DNA of 64,000 nt from Thalassobaculum_A sp040219215 (lineage in GTDB: Bacteria > Pseudomonadota > Alphaproteobacteria > Thalassobaculales > Thalassobaculaceae), in NCBI RefSeq assembly GCF_040219215.1, contig NZ_JAVJSX010000032.1, positions 124,001-188,000 of the forward strand. The letters run 5' to 3'. The notes under the pieces are model-generated. The model saw nothing but the letters and a program-made list of their open reading frames with translations, was not told the origin of the DNA and did not search any database. Below are positions 7,919 through 16,415 of this stretch, in pieces (positions within the stretch are counted from its first letter, which is position 1; every line of letters starts with the position of its first letter). Position numbers and translations under genes: made by a program.

Positions 7919-9340
7919 ATGGAATTCGATGCGTTGCTGCTGTCGCGAATTCAGTTTGCGGCCGTCATCTCGTTCCACATCATCTTCCCGGCGTTCACCA
8001 TCGGCCTGGCAAGCTGGCTGGTGGTGCTCGAGGCGCGCTGGCTGGCCACCCGCGACGAGACCTGGAAGCGGCTGTACCGGTTCTGGCTGAAGATCTTCGC
8101 AGTATCGTTCGGCCTTGGCGTCGTGTCCGGCGTGGTCATGAGCTACCAGTTCGGCACCAACTGGGCGCCGTTCTCGGTGTTCGCCGGCGAGGTGATCGGC
8201 CCGCTGATGAGCTACGAGGTCATCACCGCGTTCTTCCTGGAGGCGTCGTTTCTCGGGATCATGCTGTTCGGCTGGGAGCGGGTCGGCGACCGTGCGCACT
8301 TCGTGGCAACCGTCCTGGTGGCGGTCGGCACCCTGATCTCGGCGTTCTGGATCCTGTCGGCCAACTCCTGGATGCACACTCCGGTGGGCTTCGAGATCGT
8401 CGATGGCAAGGCGGTCCCGACCGACTGGTGGGCGATCGTCTTCAACCCGTCCTTCCCGTACCGCTTTGCCCATATGGTCGCCGCTACTTTCCTGTCGACC
8501 AGCTTTGCGGTGGCCGGCATGGCGGCGGTGGCGCTGCGGCGGCGGCCGGACGACCTCGGCGCCCGCCGCAGCCTGACGATGGCATTGGGGCTAGCGGCTG
8601 TGCTGGCGCCCCTGCAGGTGTTCATCGGCGACCTGCATGGACTGAACACCGCGGAGCACCAGCCGGCCAAGCTGGCGGCGATGGAAGGTCACTGGCGCAA
8701 CGAGGGCGAGCAAGGCGTGCCCCTGTTGCTGTTCGCCTGGCCCGACGAGGCGGCCGAGCAGAACCGTGCGGAGATCGGCATCCCTCACTTGGGCAGCCTC
8801 ATCATTACCCACAGTTGGACCGGGACGTTTCCGGCGCTGACGGAGTTTCCAGCGGACGAGCGGCCGCCGGTGGCCGTGGTGTTCTGGACCTTCCGGGTGA
8901 TGGTCGGCCTCGGCCTGCTGATGATCGTGGTGGCGTTCTGGGCGCAGTGGCGGCGCTGGCGCGGCCGGCTGTTCGAGGACGGGCTGCTGCTGCGTCTGCT
9001 GCCCTGGATGATCCCGTCGGGATTCGTGGCGTTGCTGGCGGGCTGGTTCACCACCGAGATCGGTCGCCAGCCCTGGGTGGTCTATGGCCTGTTCCGCACA
9101 GCAGACGGTGCGACCGCACTGGCCCGGCATCAGGTGCTGACGTCGATCGGCGGTTTCGCGGTGGTCTACTCGATCATTTTCGGGGCCGGGCTCTACTACG
9201 TCGGCCGGATGGTCCTGCGTGGCATCGCGCTGCCCGACGACAGCCGGCCCGCAGCATCGGAGACCCTGCAACAGGCCAAGCGGCCGCTGTCGACGCTGAA
9301 CGAAACGCTGGATGTCGACCGGCCCGGCGAGGGGAGGTGA
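7919..9340 (+). CDS. cydA: Cytochrome bd-type quinol oxidase subunit I (CIO type)
   Basis: Haem-bearing subunit of a terminal oxidase that oxidises quinol and reduces oxygen to water in the inner membrane. The N-terminal haem b595 ligand is His20 in VISFHIIFPAF, and the conserved WFTTEIGRQPW lies near residues 378-388. At 473 residues it lacks the long Q-loop insertion, which places it in the cyanide-insensitive (CIO) group rather than the E. coli CydA group. ATG at 7919 is chosen over an in-frame GTG two codons earlier because of the GGGGG run upstream. cydB follows at once; no cydDC assembly genes are nearby. Confidence 0.94.
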   Translation: MEFDALLLSRIQFAAVISFHIIFPAFTIGLASWLVVLEARWLATRDETWKRLYRFWLKIFAVSFGLGVVSGVVMSYQFGTNWAPFSVFAGEVIGPLMSYEVITAFFLEASFLGIMLFGWERVGDRAHFVATVLVAVGTLISAFWILSANSWMHTPVGFEIVDGKAVPTDWWAIVFNPSFPYRFAHMVAATFLSTSFAVAGMAAVALRRRPDDLGARRSLTMALGLAAVLAPLQVFIGDLHGLNTAEHQPAKLAAMEGHWRNEGEQGVPLLLFAWPDEAAEQNRAEIGIPHLGSLIITHSWTGTFPALTEFPADERPPVAVVFWTFRVMVGLGLLMIVVAFWAQWRRWRGRLFEDGLLLRLLPWMIPSGFVALLAGWFTTEIGRQPWVVYGLFRTADGATALARHQVLTSIGGFAVVYSIIFGAGLYYVGRMVLRGIALPDDSRPAASETLQQAKRPLSTLNETLDVDRPGEGR

Positions 9341-9345
9341 GCGTC

Positions 9346-10377
9346 ATGTTTGAGAGCTTCACCGACGCGACCGGCCTGGCCCTGTGGTTGCCGCTTGCCT
9401 CGGCCGGGGTGGTCGGCTTCGCGGTCGCCATGTACGTGCTGATGGACGGCTTCGACCTGGGTGTCGGCATCCTGTTCCCCGGGGCGGCCAAGCCGGAGTG
9501 GCGGGACGCTATGATGGTGTCGGTGGCGCCGGTCTGGGACGGCAACGAGACCTGGCTGGTGCTGGGTGGGGCGGGGCTGTTCGCCCTGTTCCCGGTCGCC
9601 TATGCGACGCTGCTGCCTGCCTTCTACCTGCCGCTCACCGCCATGCTTCTGGCGCTGATTCTGCGTGGCGTGGCGTTCGAGTTCCGGTTCAAGACCGAGG
9701 CGCACAAGCCGTTCTGGTCGGCGTCGTTCCATCTCGGATCGGTGGTGGCGACCTTCACCCAGGGACTGGTGCTCGGCGCGTTCGTCGAAGGCAAGGCGAT
9801 CGAGGCCGGTGCCGGGCACTGGGCGTGGCTGTCGCCGTTCTCGGTGTTCGTCGGCCTGGCGCTGCTGGTCGGCTACGGCCTGCTGGGGGCGACCTGGATC
9901 GTGAAGAAGACCGAAGGCGAGATGCAGGCATGGGCCCGCGATGTCGCCGGCCGGCTGGTGGCGGTGGTCGCCGTGGCGCTGGTGATTGTCAGCCTGTGGA
10001 TGCCGGTGATGGCTCCCGAGATCGCGGCGCGCTGGTTCGCCTGGCCGAACATGGTGCTGCTGGCGCCGGTGCCGATCGCGGCCGGGGTGCTGTGTGTCGC
10101 GATCTTCGTGTCGCTGCGCCGAGGCGGTGAGAGCCTGCCGTTCTACGGCAGCTTCGCGCTGTTTCTCAGCGGGTACGCCGGCCTGGCGGTCAGCCTGTTC
10201 CCGGCGCTGGTGCCCGGTCGCTACGACATCTGGCAGGCAGCTTCCGGTCCATCGTCGCTTGCCTTTGCGCTGGTCGGCCTGGGCGTGCTGATCCCGATGA
10301 TCCTCGGCTACACCCTGTACAATTATTACGTCTTCCGCGGAAAGGTTCGACTGGAGGATGTCGACGGGTATCACTAG
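9346..10377 (+). CDS. cydB: Cytochrome bd-type quinol oxidase subunit II
   Basis: Partner subunit of the oxidase, 343 residues with about eight membrane segments. The N-terminal YVLMDGFDLGVG and the WDGNETWLVLGGAGLFALFP block are family signatures. ATG at 9346 has a GGGGAGG ribosome site eight bases upstream, which lies within the last codons of cydA, so the two genes are translationally linked. No CydX-like small subunit frame is apparent immediately downstream, where an AT-rich stretch begins. Confidence 0.94.
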   Translation: MFESFTDATGLALWLPLASAGVVGFAVAMYVLMDGFDLGVGILFPGAAKPEWRDAMMVSVAPVWDGNETWLVLGGAGLFALFPVAYATLLPAFYLPLTAMLLALILRGVAFEFRFKTEAHKPFWSASFHLGSVVATFTQGLVLGAFVEGKAIEAGAGHWAWLSPFSVFVGLALLVGYGLLGATWIVKKTEGEMQAWARDVAGRLVAVVAVALVIVSLWMPVMAPEIAARWFAWPNMVLLAPVPIAAGVLCVAIFVSLRRGGESLPFYGSFALFLSGYAGLAVSLFPALVPGRYDIWQAASGPSSLAFALVGLGVLIPMILGYTLYNYYVFRGKVRLEDVDGYH

Positions 10378-10417
10378 TTCCCGTGTCGCAGGCAAGCAAT
10401 CGGCGTAGCGGGTATGG

Positions 10418-10460
10418 CAAATTAGTCAGTAATTTAAGAAATTGTTTACTTACATTCGCG
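10418..10460 (+). promoter_or_regulatory. AT-rich candidate promoter region for the sensor kinase gene
   Basis: A roughly 40-base AT-rich patch, sharply different from the GC-rich surroundings, lies between cydB and the kinase gene. It contains a 5-base inverted repeat (AAATT at 10419-10423, AATTT at 10431-10435) and TACATT at 10451. No clean pair of -35 and -10 boxes stands out, so the assignment rests on composition and position. Confidence 0.35.
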
Positions 10461-10511
10461 AAGATCTGAACGGCGAGCGTTCCAGTGAATGCCTGCCCGT
10501 TGAGAGGCGCG

Positions 10512-12377
10512 ATGAGATCCAGCCCGACTTTGCGGATGTACCTGTTCTGCAGCTTGCTTGCGCTGTCGTGGCTGCCGATCGTCCTGCTGGCGACATGGAC
10601 CTATCAGAGCGTGGTGGACCGGGCGCGAAGCGAGGTTCATGAGCGGCATCTCCTGGTCTCCCACCACCTGACGCTTGCGCTCGACCGCTATACCCGCGAC
10701 GCGGAGTCGGCATTCCAACTGGCCGTAACGAGCGTGATGCAGGGCAGCAGCACAACTCTTTCCGGAACCCCGCTGTCCGGGTTTCTGAGCGATCTGGGAT
10801 TCCGCCATGTCTGCGTCGTGGACAGCCAGCGGCGCATCCAGCGCGCCTACTGCGCGCTGAACTGTCCCGCATCCGATGTGCTGCCGCAGCGCACGTTCGA
10901 CCAGATCGCCGGCGCCCTGACAGCCATTGACGCCGCCCCCGGGGAAGTCGCGTGGAGCGGGGTGATCGAGAAGCAGGACGGGACACCCGTCGTCATCCTG
11001 GCGCTGCGGCGTCCGGACGGTCTGATCGCGCTCGGTGAACTGACCATGGACTACGTGCGAAGTCTTCAGGGTGCGGTTCGCTTCGGTGAGAAGGGTCATG
11101 CCGCGATCGTTGACCAGAATGGGCGGGTGCTGGCGCATCCCCGCGCGGCATGGGTCGATGAACGCAAGGACATTTCCAAGGTGAGTGCCGTCCAGGCGAT
11201 GATGCGCGGGGAGTCCGGGGTTACGGAGTTCTTCTCGCCGGCTTTGCAGGCGGACATGATTGCCGGCTTCTCGACCGTCTCGCGCACCGGGTGGGGAGTC
11301 ATGGTTCCGCAGCCGGTCCACGAACTGTACCTTCAGGCACGCAACGTCGCCTGGGTCGCGGCGATCCTGGCGTTCGCCATGATGTGCATCACCGGGATCG
11401 TCAGCTGGTTCCTGGCGCGCCACCTGTCGAATGCGTTCGAGCCGCTTCGGGCGGTCGCGTTGCGGGTCGACGAGGGCGACCTCTCGGCCCGGGTCGGCAA
11501 CACCATAGCCCCGGGCGCCCCACGGGAGTTTCACGCGGTCGGTCACGCCGTCGACGGCATGATGGACCGGTTGGCGGAAGCCAACCACAACGAGGTCGCG
11601 GCCCAGATCAACGCCCAGCGCGCCGAGGACCTGCATCGCGCCAAGGCGGCCTTGCTCGCTCACGTCAGCCACGAACTGCGCACGCCACTGAACGCAATCA
11701 TCGGATTCTCCGACGTGATCCGTGCCCAGCTCCTCGGCCCGATCGGGCAGGCCCGCTATCTTGAATACGCGAACGACATCTGGGCGAGCGGGCGCAGCTT
11801 GCTCGGGCTCATCGACCGGGTGCTGGAGGTGTCGCGCTCCGACCTGAGCTCGGACGCACACGACGACGATGAGGAATGGCTGGACGTCTCGGAGCTGGCG
11901 TCGCGGGCCCTGGACATCGTGGGAGCCGCGTCGACCGGGAGGCGCCGGCGGGTGTTCGATACCGAACCGAACCTTCCGCTGGTGCGCCTGCACCGGGCCC
12001 GCTTCATGCAGGTGCTGATCAACCTGATCGACAACGCCGAGAAGTTCACCGACGACAACGGCTTGGTTCGTGTTGCCGTCACCGTCGACGCCCATAACAG
12101 GTTGATGGTCGCGATCGAGGACGATGGCATCGGAATGACCGATGAAGACATCGCCACCTGCACATCGGCGTTCGGCCGCAGCCGGGATCCACTGGTCCGG
12201 CAGCGAAACGGCGTCGGCCTCGGCCTGTCGCTCGTCGCCAGCATAGTCGATCGCCTCGGCGCGGCGCTGGCGATTGACAGCCGGCCGGGACGCGGCACGC
12301 GGGTGTCGGTGATCCTGCCGGAAGAGCGCTCGCTGCGTCCCAATCTGCGGGAGCTTGCGCCAGCCGCGGCCAGCTGA
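10512..12377 (+). CDS. Membrane sensor histidine kinase (Cache-HAMP-HisKA-HATPase)
   Basis: Signal-sensing kinase of 621 residues. A membrane segment at about residues 7-27 and a second at 278-300 frame a periplasmic sensor of Cache-like appearance. A HAMP linker follows, then the HisKA domain with phospho-acceptor His387 (HVSHELRTPLNAIIGF) and the ATPase domain with the N box (INLIDNAEKF, near 503), G1 (DDGIGM) and G2 (GVGLGLSL) motifs. ATG at 10512 has a GAGAGG ribosome site; an earlier in-frame GTG at 10485 looks weaker. No response regulator is adjacent, so it is an orphan kinase. Its place after cydAB hints at redox or carbon sensing, but that is conjecture. Confidence 0.88.
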   Translation: MRSSPTLRMYLFCSLLALSWLPIVLLATWTYQSVVDRARSEVHERHLLVSHHLTLALDRYTRDAESAFQLAVTSVMQGSSTTLSGTPLSGFLSDLGFRHVCVVDSQRRIQRAYCALNCPASDVLPQRTFDQIAGALTAIDAAPGEVAWSGVIEKQDGTPVVILALRRPDGLIALGELTMDYVRSLQGAVRFGEKGHAAIVDQNGRVLAHPRAAWVDERKDISKVSAVQAMMRGESGVTEFFSPALQADMIAGFSTVSRTGWGVMVPQPVHELYLQARNVAWVAAILAFAMMCITGIVSWFLARHLSNAFEPLRAVALRVDEGDLSARVGNTIAPGAPREFHAVGHAVDGMMDRLAEANHNEVAAQINAQRAEDLHRAKAALLAHVSHELRTPLNAIIGFSDVIRAQLLGPIGQARYLEYANDIWASGRSLLGLIDRVLEVSRSDLSSDAHDDDEEWLDVSELASRALDIVGAASTGRRRRVFDTEPNLPLVRLHRARFMQVLINLIDNAEKFTDDNGLVRVAVTVDAHNRLMVAIEDDGIGMTDEDIATCTSAFGRSRDPLVRQRNGVGLGLSLVASIVDRLGAALAIDSRPGRGTRVSVILPEERSLRPNLRELAPAAAS

Positions 12378-12389
12378 AACGGCGGTTGT

Positions 12390-14435
12390 CTATAGCGTCA
12401 TGCACAACCGGGTGGCGTCATAGATCGCGGCGTGGACGTTGCGCGAAGCGACGGCGTCGCCGATGCGGTACAGGCGGAACCGTCCATCAGGATGGCGCAT
12501 CACGGTTTGCGGTCGCGTCGCGATCAGGGCATCCAGGTCGACCGCACCGTCGTTGATTGAACCGGACTTGAGCGCGACGTACAACGCGTCGAGCGGCAGG
12601 GTGCCGTGCTCGACCACCACCTGATCGATCCGGCGCTCCACCATCAGCCGGCCATATTCGTCCCACAGCTCGGCAACCAGTTCGTTGCCGTCGCGGCGCA
12701 CCCGGTGCAGACGCTTGTTCAGGGTGATGCGCACATCATGCCGGGCGAACGCCTTGAAGTAGCCGGGATAGTTGATTCCGCCGAGCTCCGGGGCGAGCAC
12801 CCGTTCCGGAGTGGCGATCTCCAGCGCCGACCCGGCGGCAGCCATGAACTCGGCCGCGGTCATGCCGGGATGGGCACCGTTGTCGTCGAACAGCAGCACC
12901 CGCTCACCCGGCTTTGCGCCGCCGGACAGGATGTCCCACGTGGTGGTCACCAGGTCTTCGCCGTCCGTTAGGAAGCCGGTGTTCGGCAGGCCGCCGGTCG
13001 CCACGATCACGACATCCGGCGTTTCCGCCAGCACGTCGTCTGCCTCGGCGTAGACGTTGCAGCGCAGATCGACGCCAAGCCGCTCCAGTTCGGATACCCG
13101 CCAGTCGACGATACCGATCAGCTCGCGTCGCCGCGGCAGGGCGGTGGCGAGACGGAGTTGGCCCCCCGGCTGCGGCGCGGCCTCCAGAACGCTCACGTGG
13201 TGTCCCCGCTCGGCCGCCACGCGAGCGGCTTCCAGACCGGCCGGCCCGGCACCGACGACCACGACCCGTCGCATCGGACCGGTGCTGCGCGGGACAAGGT
13301 GCGGAATCGTCGCCTCGCGGCCGGTCGCCGGGTTGTGCAGGCACAGCGCTTCACCGCCGAAATAGATCCGGTCGATGCAGTAGGCCGCACCAACGCAGGG
13401 CCGGATTCGGTGTTCCTCGCCAGCGATGATCTTGGCGACGATGTGTGGATCGGCGATGTGGGCCCGGGTCATGCCGATCAGGTCGACCCGGCCCTCGGCC
13501 ACCGCGTGGCGTGCGGTCGCCACGTCGTTGATGCGGGCAGCGTGGAACACCGCCACCCCGGACTCCGCCCGGATTCGGCCCGCCAGGTCGAGATGCGGTC
13601 CGGCCGGCGTGCCCATCGGCGGGATGACATGGCTCAAGCCCTCGTCGGTGTCGATGTGGCCCTTGATGACGTTGATGAAATCGATATCGCCGGTAGCCGC
13701 CAGGCGACGGGCGATCTCGGCACCCTCGCGTTCGCTCAGCCCGGCCTCGACATCCTCGTCCACCACCATGCGGAGGCCGACGATGAACTCCGGACCAACC
13801 GCGTCGCGGATCGCGGCGATGGCCTCCAGTCCGAAGCGCATCCGGTTGTCCAGGCTGCCGCCGTACCGGTCGGTGCGCTTGTTGGTCAGCGGCGACCAGA
13901 ATCCGTCAAGGAAATGGCCGTAGGCCTCGATCTCGACTCCGTCGAGCCCGCCGTCCCGGCAGCGTCGCGCGGCGGCGCCATAGGCGGCGGCGATCCGCTC
14001 CAGGTCGAAATCCTCGGCCTCCTTGGGGAAGGCGCGGTGCGCCGGTTCGCGGATCGGCGATGCGGCGACGACCGGCAGCCAGTCACCGGAAGTCGAACTG
14101 GTGCGCCGTCCGAGATGGGTGATCTGGCACATGATGGCGGTGCCGTGCGCGTGCACCCCGTCGGCCAGTTCGCGCAGCCAGGGCACGATGGCGTCGTCCC
14201 AGATGTGCAGGTTGCCGAACGCGGGCGGACTGTCGCGGTCGACGATGGCCGAGCCGCCGATCATGGTCAGCCCGATGCCGCCCTTGGCCTTTTCCTCGTG
14301 GTACAGCCGGTAGCGCTCGGTCGGCATCCCGGCTTCGGAGTACGCCGGTTCGTGCGCGGTCGACAGGATCCGGTTCTTCAGAACCAGATGCTTGAGCCGG
14401 TAGGGCTGAAGCAGGGGGTCTTTGGTCTGCGCCAT
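12390..14435 (-). CDS. FMN/Fe-S/FAD oxidoreductase, trimethylamine dehydrogenase / OYE-dienoyl reductase family
   Basis: Flavoenzyme of 681 residues. An N-terminal TIM barrel of about 340 residues (start DPLLQPYRLKHLVLKNRI) binds FMN, a short cysteine segment follows, and a C-terminal FAD/NAD domain begins at VVVVGAGPAGLEAARVA near residue 390. The cysteine segment has Cys347, Cys353 and Cys365 at almost the spacing of trimethylamine dehydrogenase, but the expected second ligand is Ala350. Relatives include histamine and trimethylamine dehydrogenases and N-methylproline or dimethylglycine demethylases; demethylation of a methylated amine is a reasonable guess. It lies 49 bases downstream of a TRAP transporter, probably its uptake system. 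Confidence 0.82.
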   Translation of the reverse strand: MAQTKDPLLQPYRLKHLVLKNRILSTAHEPAYSEAGMPTERYRLYHEEKAKGGIGLTMIGGSAIVDRDSPPAFGNLHIWDDAIVPWLRELADGVHAHGTAIMCQITHLGRRTSSTSGDWLPVVAASPIREPAHRAFPKEAEDFDLERIAAAYGAAARRCRDGGLDGVEIEAYGHFLDGFWSPLTNKRTDRYGGSLDNRMRFGLEAIAAIRDAVGPEFIVGLRMVVDEDVEAGLSEREGAEIARRLAATGDIDFINVIKGHIDTDEGLSHVIPPMGTPAGPHLDLAGRIRAESGVAVFHAARINDVATARHAVAEGRVDLIGMTRAHIADPHIVAKIIAGEEHRIRPCVGAAYCIDRIYFGGEALCLHNPATGREATIPHLVPRSTGPMRRVVVVGAGPAGLEAARVAAERGHHVSVLEAAPQPGGQLRLATALPRRRELIGIVDWRVSELERLGVDLRCNVYAEADDVLAETPDVVIVATGGLPNTGFLTDGEDLVTTTWDILSGGAKPGERVLLFDDNGAHPGMTAAEFMAAAGSALEIATPERVLAPELGGINYPGYFKAFARHDVRITLNKRLHRVRRDGNELVAELWDEYGRLMVERRIDQVVVEHGTLPLDALYVALKSGSINDGAVDLDALIATRPQTVMRHPDGRFRLYRIGDAVASRNVHAAIYDATRLCMTL

Positions 14436-14470
14436 GGCGCCAGCCTAATCCAAACAGGCAGGCTGGCGCC
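14436..14470 (-). promoter_or_regulatory. Perfect 11-bp hairpin abutting the flavoenzyme start codon
   Basis: GGCGCCAGCCT at 14436-14446 and its exact complement at 14460-14470 enclose a 13-base loop. The structure ends directly at the ATG of the flavoenzyme gene and contains its only ribosome-site-like bases (AGG). The start codon itself is inside another palindrome, GCGCCATGGCGC at 14429-14440. The hairpin may end or attenuate the TRAP transcript, or mask translation of the enzyme. Confidence 0.55.
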
Positions 14471-14484
14471 ACGCGGTCCCATTC

Positions 14485-16335
14485 CTACACGGTATCAGGC
14501 GCCTCGCGGTTCTTCACCATCAGGTTGAGGCCGGCAACCGCGACCAGGATGCCGATGCCGATGGCGTCGGTGGTCAGGCCCGGTTTGATCAGCACGATCG
14601 CCGCCGTGATCAGCGCCAGGCGTTGCCAGAGCGCAAGCGACGCCAGCAGGTAGCCGGCGAGCCCGGAGGCCAGGCAAACCACGCCGATCATGGCGGTGGT
14701 CGCCGTCGTCAGGATCCACAACGGCTCGCCGATCATCAGCAGCGACGGGCCGAAGACGAACATGAACGGCACGATGTAGCCGGTGGCGCCCAGCTTGAGC
14801 GCCAGGAGGCCGGTTTCCCACAATCCCGCGTTCGACAGGCCGTTGGCCGCGTAGACCGCCAATGCCACCGGCGGCGTAATGGCCGACAGGATGGCGAAGT
14901 AGAAGGTGAACATGTGGGCGGCTTCGACGATGATCCCGAGCTTCACCAACGCCGGCACCAGCAACGCGACCTGCACGATGTAGGCAGGGGTGGTCGGCAT
15001 CCCCATGCCGAGCACAATGCCGGCCATCATGGTCAGGACGAGGGCCAGCACCAGGTGGTTCTGCGAGGCGGCCAGCACGAGGCTGGTGAACTCGATGCCG
15101 AGGCCGGTGAGCGAGATCACCCCGATCACGATGCCGGCACAGCCGCAGGCCAGCGCCACCGAAACGGTGTTGCGCGCGCCCGAGACCAGTCCGTCCATGA
15201 TGTTGGCCGGCGTCAGGTAATGCCGGGTGGATTTGCGCAGGCCGGCTGCCACCAGCACCGAGGCGATGCCGAACAGGGCCGACAGCGGCGCGCTGTAGCC
15301 GGCAACCAGGGCGCCGACGATCACGACCAGCGGCAGGAACAGGTGGCCCTGCTCCTTCAGCACGGTGAGCAGGCGCGGCAGTTCCGAGCGCGGCAGGCCG
15401 CGCATGCCGGTGCGCTTGGCTTCGAAATGGACCGCGAGGAACACGGCGAGGAAATACATGGCTGCCGGGATCAGGGCGTAGGCAGCAACCGTCAGGTAGC
15501 TGACGCCCAGGAACTCGGCCATCACGAATGCGGCGGCGCCCATGATCGGCGGCATGATCTGGCCGCCGGTCGACGCCACGGCCTCGACCGCGCCGGCGAA
15601 GGCCGGCCGGTAGCCGAGCTTCTTCATCAGCGGGATGCTGAAGGCGCCGGTGGTCATAACGTTTGCGACGGCGCTGCCCGAGACCGTCCCGAACAAACCA
15701 CTGGTGATGCAGGCCACCTTCGCCGGTCCGCCGGCGGTATGGCCGGTGAGCGCCATGGCGAAGTCCATGAACAGCTTGCCGGTACCGGTGCGTTCGACCA
15801 TGGCGCCGAACAGGATGAACAGCATCACGTAGGTCGCCGACACGCTGACCGGAATGCCGAAGATGCCCTCGGTTCCGAGATACATCTGCTCCATCAGCTG
15901 CGGCAGGTCCGAGCCGGCGCCGAACACGGCGTAGGCCAGGAACGCGATGGCTGTCATTGGCAGCGCCAGGCCGACGCAGCGCCGCGTGGCCTCCAGCAGA
16001 AGCAGGATGAGCAGCGACCCCAGCACCCAGTCTTCCGGGCGAAGGTCGTCGACATAGATCATCCGATTGTTGATGTACTCCTGGCCCCACAGGATGTAGC
16101 CGGACGCAACGATCGATAGGCCGGCGAGCACCAACCGGCCGATGTCCGGCGTGTTGGAGCCGCCGTTCCTGGCCGGGAAGATCAGGAAGGCCAGGACCAG
16201 GGCAAACGCCACGTGGATTGCGCGGAAGCTGAGCGCATCGGGCGCGCCGAACCAGGCGGTGTAGAGATGATAGAGGGTCATGGCGAGGCCAACGGCCGTA
16301 ATCAGACCCTGCGCGAGGCGCGTCCAGCGGGGCAT
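14485..16335 (-). CDS. TRAP transporter permease, fused 4TM/12TM (DctQM) of TAXI type
   Basis: Membrane component of a sodium-driven tripartite transporter, 616 residues from the chosen start (MPRWTRLAQGLIT). The small DctQ-like part of about four segments (to near residue 130) is fused to the large DctM-like part, which carries the TRAP signature stretches (FGTVSGSAVANVMTTGAFSIP, GMGMPTTPAYIVQVALLVP). The fusion is the usual form for systems with TAXI binding proteins. The binding-protein gene lies 78 bases upstream, separated by a strong hairpin, and a flavoenzyme gene follows. Confidence 0.92.
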   Translation of the reverse strand: MPRWTRLAQGLITAVGLAMTLYHLYTAWFGAPDALSFRAIHVAFALVLAFLIFPARNGGSNTPDIGRLVLAGLSIVASGYILWGQEYINNRMIYVDDLRPEDWVLGSLLILLLLEATRRCVGLALPMTAIAFLAYAVFGAGSDLPQLMEQMYLGTEGIFGIPVSVSATYVMLFILFGAMVERTGTGKLFMDFAMALTGHTAGGPAKVACITSGLFGTVSGSAVANVMTTGAFSIPLMKKLGYRPAFAGAVEAVASTGGQIMPPIMGAAAFVMAEFLGVSYLTVAAYALIPAAMYFLAVFLAVHFEAKRTGMRGLPRSELPRLLTVLKEQGHLFLPLVVIVGALVAGYSAPLSALFGIASVLVAAGLRKSTRHYLTPANIMDGLVSGARNTVSVALACGCAGIVIGVISLTGLGIEFTSLVLAASQNHLVLALVLTMMAGIVLGMGMPTTPAYIVQVALLVPALVKLGIIVEAAHMFTFYFAILSAITPPVALAVYAANGLSNAGLWETGLLALKLGATGYIVPFMFVFGPSLLMIGEPLWILTTATTAMIGVVCLASGLAGYLLASLALWQRLALITAAIVLIKPGLTTDAIGIGILVAVAGLNLMVKNREAPDTV

Positions 16336-16360
16336 GCCTGGTCTCCGGATTTGGATGAGC

Positions 16361-16415
16361 GACGCGACGGCGAGGGCGGCGATGGCCGCCCTCGCGCTAC
16401 GCAATCAGTCGCGTC
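16361..16415 (-). promoter_or_regulatory. Two-tier hairpin between TAXI binding-protein and permease genes
   Basis: An 11-base-pair stem (16370-16380 with 16385-16395) closes on a four-base loop. Outside it, GACGCGAC at 16361-16368 pairs exactly with GTCGCGTC at 16408-16415, which includes part of the binding-protein stop codon. No T run follows. As with the ABC operon hairpin at 1181-1210, it may stabilise the binding-protein message and reduce read-through to the permease. Confidence 0.65.

Noticed and set aside
6308..8473. Antisense frame of 721 codons over SDR, dioxygenase and cydA genes
   Set aside because: It spans three well-supported genes on the plus strand and has shadow composition.
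8428..9345. Long plus-strand frame running into cydB
   Set aside because: The first 306 codons are an out-of-frame reading of cydA with no membrane pattern; only the part from 9346 is CydB.
10446..12095. Antisense frame over the sensor kinase
   Set aside because: The kinase motifs on the plus strand are complete, and the antisense protein has no recognisable feature.
14623..16119. Plus-strand frame of 498 codons over the TRAP permease
   Set aside because: Gln/Arg/His/Gly-rich shadow of a hydrophobic protein.
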